Positions 1-5,987 of a DNA stretch of 8,152 bases are shown piece by piece; within the stretch, counting starts at the first letter, position 1, and every line of letters begins with the position of its first letter. The position numbers and the translations under genes are program-made. Below the pieces are notes generated by a model. That model was given only the letters and a program-made list of their open reading frames with translations, was not told where the DNA came from and ran no database searches. This DNA is from an uncultured Brevundimonas sp. (GTDB lineage Bacteria; Pseudomonadota; Alphaproteobacteria; Caulobacterales; Caulobacteraceae): positions 1-8,152 of the forward strand of contig CAMLNT010000097.1 in NCBI GenBank assembly GCA_946481425.1, written 5' to 3'.

Positions 1-426
1 GACAACAACGTCTGCGCCAGCCTGATCCACGCCGCGCCGCTGCTCGGCTACCAGTTCCGCATCGCCTGCCCGGCCGATTACCACCCCGACCTGTTCGACC
101 TCCAGCGCGGCGGCAACAACGTCTGGCTCGGCACCGACCCGGAAGAGGCGGTTCAGGGCGCCGATGTCGTCATCACAGACACCTGGGTCTCCATGGGCGA
201 TCAGGACCATGAAGAGCGGCTGCACGCCTTCGAACCCTACGGCGTCGACGACGCCCTGATGGACCGCGCCAACGACGGCGCCATCTTCCTGCACTGCCTC
301 CCGGCCCACCGGGGCGAGGAGGTCACCGACGCCGTCCTCGACGGTCCCCGCTCGGCCGCCTGGGACGAGGCGGAGAACCGCATCCACGCCCAGAAGGCGG
401 TGATCAACTGGTGCCTGGGGGGCTGA
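1..426 (+). CDS. argF: Ornithine carbamoyltransferase, C-terminal part (5' end outside window)
   Basis: Catalyses carbamoyl phosphate + L-ornithine to L-citrulline in cytoplasmic arginine biosynthesis. The gene enters the window already open; 141 codons are visible, ending in TGA, against about 305 residues for the whole family, so roughly the N-terminal half (carbamoyl-phosphate domain) is missing. The visible part is the ornithine-binding domain. It opens with the DNNV segment of the ornithine-binding loop (residues 1-4 of this fragment), then DTWVSMGD (60-67), the SMG loop that closes over ornithine, and HCLP (98-101), which carries the catalytic cysteine, followed by AHRGEEV. These three motifs together separate ornithine from aspartate carbamoyltransferases. 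All are intact and nothing suggests a pseudogene. Its stop lies one base from the stop of the convergent gene on the other strand, so no dedicated intergenic terminator fits between them. A biosynthetic (argF) rather than catabolic (arcB) role is inferred; no arc genes are visible. Confidence 0.95.
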   Translation, partial: DNNVCASLIHAAPLLGYQFRIACPADYHPDLFDLQRGGNNVWLGTDPEEAVQGADVVITDTWVSMGDQDHEERLHAFEPYGVDDALMDRANDGAIFLHCLPAHRGEEVTDAVLDGPRSAAWDEAENRIHAQKAVINWCLGG

Positions 427-427
427 C

Positions 428-934
428 CTAGTTCAGGTTGACGTCCGCCACGCCGCCGGCGTCCGGCAGGGTCTTGGTGGCGTTGGCCTTGGCGATCTCG
501 AAGGCGAACTTGAAGAAACCGCCCTCGTTGACCCAGACCCGGCCGTCGTCGGCGTCGAAGCGCAGGATGGTCAGGTGCGGGTCGTCCTTGCCCTCCGGGT
601 ACCAGGCGGCGAGCACCGGGTTCCAGTAGCGGTCGATGATCGTCCGGTCCTGCCCGTGCACCGACAGTTCGCCATGAATACAGGCCCAGACGTTCTGGTC
701 CTTGGAGCCATAGTGGAACATGGCGCTCTGGCCCGACCCGACGCCCGCGTCGCGCGCCAGATCCGTGTCGTCGCGCGTGAAGAACCAGATCGTGCCTGTT
801 TCTTCCTCGCGGAAGGCGGTCATCGGCTGGGCGTGGTAGCCGGGCTGGTCCAGGCCCAGCAGGCCGGTGTTCGACTTCTTGAGGGAATCCCAGAAGGCCT
901 CTTCGGCCTTGGCAGGGGTCAGGTCCTTGGACAT
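428..934 (-). CDS. Pyridoxamine 5'-phosphate oxidase-like flavin-binding protein (general stress protein 26 family)
   Basis: A 168-residue single-domain protein of the FMN-binding split-barrel fold, of the COG3871 / Pyrid_ox_like type. Family-typical segments are the N-terminal helix (AEEAFWDSLKKSNTGLLG), a barrel strand region ending in GTIWFFTRDDTDLARD (about 47-62), the core strands SAMFHYGSKDQNVWACIHGELSV (about 70-92), and the DRYWNPVLAAWYPEGKDDPHLTILRFDADDGRVWV stretch (about 101-135). Length matches the family. The start is supported by GGAG eight bases upstream of the ATG. Family members bind FMN or FAD, but their physiological reaction is not established; they are often annotated as stress proteins. 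True pyridoxine oxidase (PdxH) is longer and has a different C-terminus, so vitamin B6 synthesis should not be assumed. It is convergent with argF and shares no operon with it. Any promoter would lie within about 55 bp upstream, where I see only a TTAAC stretch at 961-965. Confidence 0.88.
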   Translation of the reverse strand: MSKDLTPAKAEEAFWDSLKKSNTGLLGLDQPGYHAQPMTAFREEETGTIWFFTRDDTDLARDAGVGSGQSAMFHYGSKDQNVWACIHGELSVHGQDRTIIDRYWNPVLAAWYPEGKDDPHLTILRFDADDGRVWVNEGGFFKFAFEIAKANATKTLPDAGGVADVNLN

Positions 935-989
935 GGGGAGGTCTCCGTTGTTCGCGAGACTTAACCCATGGAACAGCGCGCCCGTTCCC

Positions 990-1199
990 TCAGCGCACAG
1001 CGGGCGGCGAATAGCCCGCGAGCGTCAACAGATGCAGCAGCATGAACAGCACCACGGTCGAGGCCAGCACCATCACGAACCGGTAGGGCACCATGCGGGG
1101 GCCACGGATCAGATCGGGCGGGCGGGATCCCCGCCATCCGGCAAATACCGCCACCGCCAGGGCCACAATCAGAAGCGTGAGGGTGACGGCGTGGGACAT
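990..1199 (-). CDS. Small two-helix membrane protein, function unknown
   Basis: A 69-residue protein beginning MSHAVTLTLL. Two hydrophobic segments are clear: residues about 4-22 and about 41-62. They are joined by an arginine-rich loop (RGSRPPDLIRGPRMVPYR), which by the positive-inside rule should face the cytoplasm. I do not recognise a named family. A longer reading from a TTG at 1289 is possible, but its extra 30 residues are not membrane-like, contain no domain and would run through the inverted repeat at 1249-1272, so I chose the ATG at 1199. The Shine-Dalgarno sequence is weak. The gene diverges from the podJ-like gene and ends 55 bp before the start of the stress-protein gene on the same strand; the two could be co-transcribed. 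Its reality rests on the coherent two-helix pattern and placement; low-complexity GC-rich DNA can also yield such frames. Confidence 0.6.
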   Translation of the reverse strand: MSHAVTLTLLIVALAVAVFAGWRGSRPPDLIRGPRMVPYRFVMVLASTVVLFMLLHLLTLAGYSPPAVR

Positions 1200-1248
1200 G
1201 GCGGCCAGATGGTACCCCGTGATCCGGGGCGCAACATCTTTCGCCGCC

Positions 1249-1272
1249 GTTAACGATTTACGGCTCGTTAAC
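1249..1272. promoter_or_regulatory. Perfect inverted repeat GTTAACGA-N8-TCGTTAAC, candidate operator
   Basis: Two 8-bp arms (1249-1256 and 1265-1272) are exact reverse complements with an 8-bp spacer, and each arm contains the palindrome GTTAAC. The element sits 50 bp upstream of the small minus-strand gene and 167 bp upstream of podJ, in the only real intergenic region of the window. AT-rich palindromes stand out sharply in this GC-rich DNA. The right arm reads on as TTAACCA, close to the CtrA half-site TTAACCAT, but the spacing does not fit the full TTAA-N7-TTAA site. A dimeric repressor or activator site is the simplest reading; the regulator is unknown. Confidence 0.5.
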
Positions 1273-1331
1273 CACGTTGGCGCGACCAAGGGACATCGAG
1301 GGTCGGCGGCCCTTGTCCGCGAGATGGGCGA

Positions 1332-1340
1332 CTGTCCACA
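1332..1340 (+). promoter_or_regulatory. DnaA-box-like site CTGTCCACA
   Basis: Matches seven of nine positions of the DnaA box TTATCCACA. It ends 16 bp before a candidate -10 element at 1357, so it occupies the place where a -35 hexamer would be expected; no good TTGAC-type -35 is visible there. In Caulobacter crescentus podJ is reported to be activated by DnaA, which makes the match worth noting, but a 7/9 match alone is weak. Confidence 0.3.
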
Positions 1341-1356
1341 GGAAGGCGACGGCGCC

Positions 1357-1364
1357 GCTACATA
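1357..1364 (+). promoter_or_regulatory. Candidate -10 element GCTACATA for the podJ-like gene
   Basis: Fits the Caulobacter housekeeping sigma -10 consensus GCTANAWC at seven of eight positions. The implied transcription start would be near 1370, leaving a leader of about 70 bases before the ATG at 1439. There is no recognisable -35 element at the right distance, which suggests activator dependence; a DnaA-box-like sequence lies there instead. Confidence 0.35.
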
Positions 1365-1378
1365 TTGGGGTTACCGGT

Positions 1379-1407
1379 GCGTTTACACCCAAGAAATGGG
1401 CGTTTAC
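1379..1407 (+). repeat. Direct repeat GCGTTTAC, two copies 21 bp apart
   Basis: Exact 8-bp copies lie at 1379-1386 and 1400-1407. The 21-bp period is two helical turns, placing both copies on the same DNA face just downstream of the inferred transcription start. A shorter TTTAC also occurs at 1257-1261 inside the spacer of the inverted repeat. They could be paired binding sites for a regulator or simply chance. Confidence 0.3.
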
Positions 1408-1432
1408 CGTCTTCAGCCATGTGGCGGGGAAC

Positions 1433-1437
1433 GAATC
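1433..1437. promoter_or_regulatory. GANTC (CcrM-type) methylation site next to the podJ start codon
   Basis: GAATC ends one base before the ATG at 1439; a second GAATC lies at 1470-1474 inside the gene. In Caulobacterales, CcrM methylates GANTC and the factor GcrA reads it at cell-cycle promoters; podJ is reported to be in the Caulobacter GcrA regulon. Here the site is in the leader rather than at a -10/-35 element. GANTC also occurs several times within coding sequence in this window, so the position is suggestive only. Confidence 0.25.
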
Positions 1438-1438
1438 G

Positions 1439-4222
1439 ATGAGCGGGGCGGCGCCGTGGAGCGTCAAGGGAATCGAGCCCCGCACACGGGAGGCGGCCAA
1501 GGACCTCGCCCGGCGGTCCGGCATGACCCTCGGCGAATGGCTTTCGGAGATGATCTCCGAGAACGCCGATGACGAGGTCGGCGAGCGCCGCCGTCAGCAA
1601 CCGCGCCGGCTGGACGACGCCTACGCCATCCGCGGCGAGGATGCGACCGCGGCCCTGTCCGCCATCGAAGCCCTGTCGGCCCGCATCGAGGGCGCTGAGC
1701 GCCGCTCGACCTTGGCCATCGACGGCGTCGATCGTGCGGTCGCCGGTCTCGTGCGCCGCCTGGAGGCAACCGAAAGCGACGCGGCCGCCAAGGACCGCCG
1801 CTACGCCGAGCTATCCGATTCCGTGCGCGAGAGCCGGGCCCGCCTGCGCCATTTCGAAGATGAGACGGGCCCCCGCTACGCCGAAGCCTTCGGCAAGATG
1901 GAAGGCGCGCTCGGCAAGCTGGCGGGGCAATTCTACGATGCCGAGGCCAGGGGACGTGACGCCTCGACGGCCCTGCGAGACCGACTGGACCGGCTCGAGC
2001 GCGATGTATCGCCGGATCGCCTGGCCGACGGCGTGGTTTCGCGCGTCACCCAGCGTCTCGAGGAGGCCCAGGGTCGCACGGCCCAGTCACTGGCCAAGCT
2101 GGAACAGTCCTTCGCCGATCTGGACCGCCGTCTGATCCAGGCCGAGCGCGGCGGCGGCCGGCAGGAAGCGTCCGGCCTGGAGAAACTCGCCGAGGCCCTG
2201 ACCCGCAAGGTCGAGGAGTCGCGCAACGAGATGATGCGTCGGCTCGACTCGGCGGCCCAAGATGGCCGCATGGATCGCGTCGAGCGGGCCCTGACCGATC
2301 TCGGCGCCCATCTGCAGGCTTCCGAGCGCCGTCAGGCTCAGGCGCTGGAGGCCATGGGTCACGAGGTGATGCGGATCGCCGCCAACCTCGACGGCCGGCT
2401 CAAGGAAACCGAGCACAACTACGCCAACGTCCTCAATGCCTCGCAGGAGCGGGCCCTCAAGGCCGTCGAGACCATCGGTCAGGAGCTGTCCAAGTCGCTG
2501 GGGTCCGATGTCGCCCGCGTGGCCGAGGCCATAGAGCACCGTCTCAAGCGGGCCGACGACCACCACGCCCTGGCGCTCGAGAAACTGGGCGGTGAGATCA
2601 CCCGCATCTCGGAGCGGCTGGCAGAGCGGATCGCCCAGGGCGAGCGCCGCGCCGCCGAGGGCGTCAACGAGCTGGCCGACAAGCTGAACCGCGCCTCCGA
2701 AAAGATGGAGACCCGCTACGACCGTGCGTCCGGCGAACTCGCCGAGCGCATGCGCCAGTCGGAAGAGCGGACCGCCCGGCTTCTGGCCGAGGCGCGCGAG
2801 AGCATCGATCGTCAGCTGTCGCGCCGCGGGCCGGACGACCAGGGCGCGGGCTGGACCGACGAAGCCTTCCCGAGCGCGGCCTTTGAGCCTGCCTGGAACG
2901 AAGCCGCCGACCCGGCCTTCCCGGCCGCCGGACGTGACCAGACGGAGGACGTCTTTGCCGCGCCGATGCAACCGTCCGCCATCGTGCGGACCGAGGCGAA
3001 GGCGCAGCCGGCCCAGGTCTTCGCCCCCGCGGAACCGGTCGAGCCGGACTTCGCTGCTTTCGCCGACCCGGTATTCCCGGCGGCGGATCCGATCGAGCCG
3101 GACCTCGCGGCCTTTGCGCCTGAGCCGGCCCTGTCGCCCGAGCCCACCTTCGCGCCCGAGCCCGCCTTCGCGTCCGAAGCGTTCCCTGAACCGGCCGCGA
3201 CCTTCGGCCAGGCGCCGTCAGTCCAGACCTATGCCGGGTTCGACGACGGCGCCGGGGATCTCGATTCGTTCGATCCCGAGACCGAGTTCCTGACGGATCG
3301 GCATGGCCGTACCGAACGGCCGCTGAGCACGCGCGAGGCGATCGAGGCCGCCCGCGCCGCGACGCGCCGGGGCGAGGCCGCGACGGAGGACGAGGGCGCC
3401 CGCAAGGGCTTCGGCTTCCGCCTGGGCGGCGGCAAGTCCCGTCTTCAGAAGCGGGTCGACAAGCAGCGCCGCGAAGGCTCGACCATCGGCAAGGCTATCC
3501 TGGCCACCACTACCGCTGTCGTCCTCGTCGGCGGCGGCGCGGCCGGGATCATGGGCTATCAGCGGCTCGTCGAGGAAGGCTCGGCTATCCCGGGCCTGCC
3601 GGCGCCCGGCGGCCCGGCCCTGGCGGCGTCGGCGGTCAGCCCCGGCGACCTGCAGATCGCGCCCCCGGCCGCCGAGGCCCAGGCTGAGGGACAGGCCCTG
3701 TACGACCAGGCCCTCCCGCTGATCGAGGCCGGCGACGCCGAGGGTGTCCGCCTCATGAGCCGCGCGGCCAACCTCGGCCATCCCCAGGCGCAACTGCAGA
3801 TGGCCTATCTCTATGAGGAAGGTCAGGCGGGGGTGACCGCCGACCCGACCGAGGCCCGCCGGTGGATCGAGCGCGCCGCGCGCGGCGGCGAGCCGATGGC
3901 CATGCACAATCTCGGCCTCTACCTCTACGAAGGATCGGGCGGCCCGCAGGATCAGGTCCAGGCGATGCGCTGGTTCCAGGAGGCGGCCGAGCGCGGCCTC
4001 GTGAACAGCCAGTACAACCTCGCCCGCATCTACGAGCAGGGCGCCGATGGCGTTCAGGTCGACACGACCCGGGCCTACCAGTGGTACCTGGTGGCCGGTC
4101 GGCTTGGCGACGAGGGCGCCGAGGAGGCCGCGGCGCGCGTCCGCGCCGGTCTGTCGGCGTCCGATCGTCTTGAGGCGGAATCCGAAGCCGAGCGCTTCCT
4201 GGCCGACAACGGTCAGGGCTAG
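1439..4222 (+). CDS. podJ: PodJ-like polar localization factor (coiled coil, one membrane helix, periplasmic Sel1 repeats)
   Basis: A 927-residue single-pass inner-membrane protein with the PodJ layout. In Caulobacter, PodJ marks the new pole and recruits pilus, holdfast and signalling proteins. The N-terminus, MSGAAPWSVKGIEPRTREAAKDL..., with ARRSGMTLGEWL (about 24-35), is the signature I recognise for PodJ. Residues about 60-460 are charged coiled coil with recurring units of the type ALExxGxEhxRIxxxLxxRhxxxE. Residues about 461-610 are a disordered acidic/proline/alanine/phenylalanine region with internal repeats. A basic segment (about 650-680) precedes one membrane helix (about 684-706). 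The periplasmic part holds Sel1-like repeats (about 764-900) containing A-x-LGHPQAQLQMAYLYEEG, AMHNLGLYLYEG and SQYNLARIYEQG. The protein then stops within about 27 residues: the C-terminal peptidoglycan-binding domain of Caulobacter PodJ is absent. The ATG at 1439 has GGGGA eight bases upstream. A frame extension to a TTG at 1277 is rejected because conserved sequence begins at 1439. Upstream signals suggest cell-cycle control. Confidence 0.8.
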   Translation: MSGAAPWSVKGIEPRTREAAKDLARRSGMTLGEWLSEMISENADDEVGERRRQQPRRLDDAYAIRGEDATAALSAIEALSARIEGAERRSTLAIDGVDRAVAGLVRRLEATESDAAAKDRRYAELSDSVRESRARLRHFEDETGPRYAEAFGKMEGALGKLAGQFYDAEARGRDASTALRDRLDRLERDVSPDRLADGVVSRVTQRLEEAQGRTAQSLAKLEQSFADLDRRLIQAERGGGRQEASGLEKLAEALTRKVEESRNEMMRRLDSAAQDGRMDRVERALTDLGAHLQASERRQAQALEAMGHEVMRIAANLDGRLKETEHNYANVLNASQERALKAVETIGQELSKSLGSDVARVAEAIEHRLKRADDHHALALEKLGGEITRISERLAERIAQGERRAAEGVNELADKLNRASEKMETRYDRASGELAERMRQSEERTARLLAEARESIDRQLSRRGPDDQGAGWTDEAFPSAAFEPAWNEAADPAFPAAGRDQTEDVFAAPMQPSAIVRTEAKAQPAQVFAPAEPVEPDFAAFADPVFPAADPIEPDLAAFAPEPALSPEPTFAPEPAFASEAFPEPAATFGQAPSVQTYAGFDDGAGDLDSFDPETEFLTDRHGRTERPLSTREAIEAARAATRRGEAATEDEGARKGFGFRLGGGKSRLQKRVDKQRREGSTIGKAILATTTAVVLVGGGAAGIMGYQRLVEEGSAIPGLPAPGGPALAASAVSPGDLQIAPPAAEAQAEGQALYDQALPLIEAGDAEGVRLMSRAANLGHPQAQLQMAYLYEEGQAGVTADPTEARRWIERAARGGEPMAMHNLGLYLYEGSGGPQDQVQAMRWFQEAAERGLVNSQYNLARIYEQGADGVQVDTTRAYQWYLVAGRLGDEGAEEAAARVRAGLSASDRLEAESEAERFLADNGQG
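3038..3205 (+). repeat. In-frame low-complexity repeats in the disordered region of the PodJ-like gene
   Basis: Two imperfect 54-bp units lie in tandem (3038-3091 and 3092-3145). They encode 18-residue units opening VEPDFAAFADP and IEPDLAAFAPEP, at protein residues 534-551 and 552-569. Directly after them, an 18-bp unit coding for (S/A)PEPxFA recurs, with near-identical DNA copies around 3137-3172. All units are multiples of three, so copy-number change would keep the frame. This corresponds to the proline/acid-rich linker between the coiled coil and the membrane helix. Confidence 0.7.
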
Positions 4223-4275
4223 GGTGAACCGGGCGCCGCCTCGCGCGCGCCGATACAACTGATCCGGCGAGGACC

Positions 4276-5199
4276 TTGGACGTCTATCTGCCCATAGCCG
4301 AGGTTTCGGTGAACGCGCCCCTGTTGCTGGCGCTGGGCGCGCTTGTCGGCTTCATCTCGGGCCTGTTCGGCATCGGCGGCGGCTTCCTGATGGCGCCGGT
4401 GCTGGTCTTCATGGGCATCCCGCCGGCCGTGGCCGTAGCCAGCCAGGCCAATCATGTCGTCGCCTCCTCGGCCTCCAGCGTGGTCACCCTCAACCGCGCC
4501 GGCTCGGTCGACTACCGGATGGGAGGCGTGATGGCGCTCGGCGGGGCCCTGGGCGCTGTCTTCGGCGTAGAACTGTTCCGCATCCTGCGTCTGCTCGGCC
4601 AGGCGGATCTGGTGGTGGCTGTGTCCTATCTGATCCTGCTCGGATCGGTCGGGGCCCTGACGCTCAACGAAAGCCTGAACGCCATGCTGCGACGGCGTCG
4701 TGGCGAGCCTGCGCCGCGGGCCCAGACGCGTCGGCCGCTCTGGCTCTACGGCCTGCCGTTCCGCATGCGGTTTCCGCGATCGGGCCTTTACATCTCGGCC
4801 CTGCCCCCGCTGGTGCTCGGTGTGTTCGCCGGGATCCTCTCGGCCATCATGGGGGTGGGCGGCGGCTTCATCCTGGTCCCGGCCATGGTCTACATCCTGC
4901 GTATGCGGGCGGCCGTGGTGGTGGGCACGAGCCTGTTCCAGATCCTGATCACCACGGGGATCACGACCATCCTTCAGGCCGGCCGCAACCAGACGGTCGA
5001 CATTCTCCTGTCGACCCTGCTGATGGTCGGCGGCGTGCTAGGCGCCCAGTACGGGGCCAAGGCTTCGGCGCGGTTCCGGGCGGACGAACTGCGGGCGGCG
5101 CTGGGCCTGCTGATCCTGCTGGTTGGTCTGCAGATGGGCCTGAGCCTGTTCCTGCGTCCGGGCGATCCATTTGCCCTGGCGCCTGGAGGCGGGGGATGA
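4276..5199 (+). CDS. TauE/SafE-family membrane permease (sulfite/organosulfonate exporter type)
   Basis: A 307-residue polytopic inner-membrane protein with the TauE/SafE internal duplication. The N-half carries GALVGFISGLFGIGGGF (about 16-32) then MAPVLVFMGIPPAVAVASQAN, and the C-half carries GVFAGILSAIMGVGGGFILVPAMVYIL (about 183-209). Each half has the GxGGGF motif, and about eight hydrophobic segments can be counted, with a basic cytoplasmic loop near residues 137-165. Characterised relatives export sulfite, sulfoacetate or related anions; the substrate here cannot be read from sequence. The TTG start at 4276 is chosen because the N-terminal DVYLPIAEVSVN is what I recall as conserved in this subfamily, although the GAGG upstream sits only three bases away. 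A GTG at 4309 with a better-spaced GAGG is the alternative. It begins 53 bp after podJ without a convincing terminator between them, and overlaps the next gene by 4 bp. Confidence 0.88.
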   Translation: MDVYLPIAEVSVNAPLLLALGALVGFISGLFGIGGGFLMAPVLVFMGIPPAVAVASQANHVVASSASSVVTLNRAGSVDYRMGGVMALGGALGAVFGVELFRILRLLGQADLVVAVSYLILLGSVGALTLNESLNAMLRRRRGEPAPRAQTRRPLWLYGLPFRMRFPRSGLYISALPPLVLGVFAGILSAIMGVGGGFILVPAMVYILRMRAAVVVGTSLFQILITTGITTILQAGRNQTVDILLSTLLMVGGVLGAQYGAKASARFRADELRAALGLLILLVGLQMGLSLFLRPGDPFALAPGGGG

Positions 5200-5987
5200 T
5201 GCAGCTGCCTCCCGAGCCGCCGGCCATCGTCCAACCGGCCGCGCCTGCCGAAACCCCGAGCGTATCGGCCGCCCTGACCGAGACCGAGGTGGAGGTCGAC
5301 GCCGGCTATGCGGGCGCGTCGATCGTGCTCTATGGAGCCGTCTTCAATCCGGGGGACGAGCCGGCGGACGTCGTCGTGGTCGTGCGCGGGCCCGAGCGCC
5401 CGGTGCGCCTCGTGCGCAAGGTGAGGGTCGCCGGGCTCTGGCTGAACAGTCGGCCGGTCCTGTTCGAGGGCGCTCCGGCCTTCTACATGACCTCCTCGTC
5501 GCGGCCGCTGTCGGAGATCGCCGGCTTCGGGGTGCTGCGCCGTCTGGGCGTCGGACTGGACCACATCCGTATCGATGCGCCGGACGAGCAGAGGACAGTG
5601 AACCTGTACGGGGTGCGCGACGTGGTCATCAGCCGGTTGGGCGAGGACTACCTCGACTGGCGCCGCGCGGTGATCCGGCTGAAGGAGGCGGACGGCCTCT
5701 ACAATACCGATCCGGACGGGGTCAGCTTTGTCGATCCGGGGCTCTTCCGGGCCGAGATCACCCTTCCGGCAGAGGCCCCGACGGGGGTCTACCAGACCGA
5801 GGTCTGGCTGTTCCAGGATGGGCGGGCCGTGTCGGTCCGGCGCGATTCCATCCAGGTGCGGCGCGTCGGGGTCGAGCGCTGGATCCACGACTTCGCCTTT
5901 CGCCAGCCGTGGCTCTACGGCCTGGCCTCGGTGCTGATCGCGCTGCTGACCGGCTGGGCGGCTTCGCGCTGGTTCCGCCGGACCTAG
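5196..5987 (+). CDS. TIGR02186-family (Alph_Pro_TM) protein, C-terminally membrane-anchored
   Basis: A 263-residue protein of the TIGR02186 family, which is described as largely confined to Alphaproteobacteria; its function is unknown. Family-like features are a beta-rich N-half (VDAGYAGASIVLYGAVFNPGDEPADVVVVVRGPERPVRLVRKVRVAGLWLN), then PAFYMTSSSRPLSEIAG and LRRLGVGLDHIRI in the middle, the late strand PTGVYQTEVWLFQDG, and one C-terminal membrane helix (about 238-257, LYGLASVLIALLTGWAA) before a short basic tail. Members usually begin with a signal peptide. Here the N-terminus is proline/alanine-rich (MMQLPPEPPAIVQPAAPAE) with no hydrophobic core, and no upstream in-frame start offers one. 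The start is fixed by GGAGG six bases upstream and by the ATGA overlap with the permease stop, which implies translational coupling. The pairing suggests a joint membrane module, perhaps an accessory subunit of the TauE-type permease; this is inferred from context. Confidence 0.82.
   Translation: MMQLPPEPPAIVQPAAPAETPSVSAALTETEVEVDAGYAGASIVLYGAVFNPGDEPADVVVVVRGPERPVRLVRKVRVAGLWLNSRPVLFEGAPAFYMTSSSRPLSEIAGFGVLRRLGVGLDHIRIDAPDEQRTVNLYGVRDVVISRLGEDYLDWRRAVIRLKEADGLYNTDPDGVSFVDPGLFRAEITLPAEAPTGVYQTEVWLFQDGRAVSVRRDSIQVRRVGVERWIHDFAFRQPWLYGLASVLIALLTGWAASRWFRRT

Noticed and set aside
455..467. GCCGG-CGT-CCGGC hairpin near the convergent argF/stress-protein ends
   Set aside because: It is a short stem inside the coding sequence without a T-tract; such stems are common in GC-rich DNA.
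1277..1438. N-terminal extension of the PodJ-like gene from a TTG at 1277
   Set aside because: The conserved PodJ N-terminus and a good Shine-Dalgarno sit at the ATG at 1439. The extension lacks family character and would cover the regulatory region.
2087..2971. Long minus-strand open frame (294 codons) opposite the PodJ coiled coil
   Set aside because: It is a GC-rich antisense shadow: the sense strand encodes a clear conserved coiled-coil protein, and the antisense product is Gly/Leu-rich with no domain or ribosome site.
3121..3180. Short tandem repeats considered as a CRISPR-like array
   Set aside because: The repeats are contiguous, in frame and code for a proline/acid-rich linker. There are no unique spacers and no cas genes.
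3218..4258. Minus-strand open frame (346 codons) opposite the PodJ C-terminal half
   Set aside because: Antisense shadow of the membrane helix and Sel1 repeats. The translated product has no recognisable motif.
4223..4275. GC-rich inverted repeat between podJ and the permease gene as a terminator
   Set aside because: GGCGC...GCGCC gives only a 5-bp stem with a long loop and no T-tract, so it is not distinguishable from background in this DNA.
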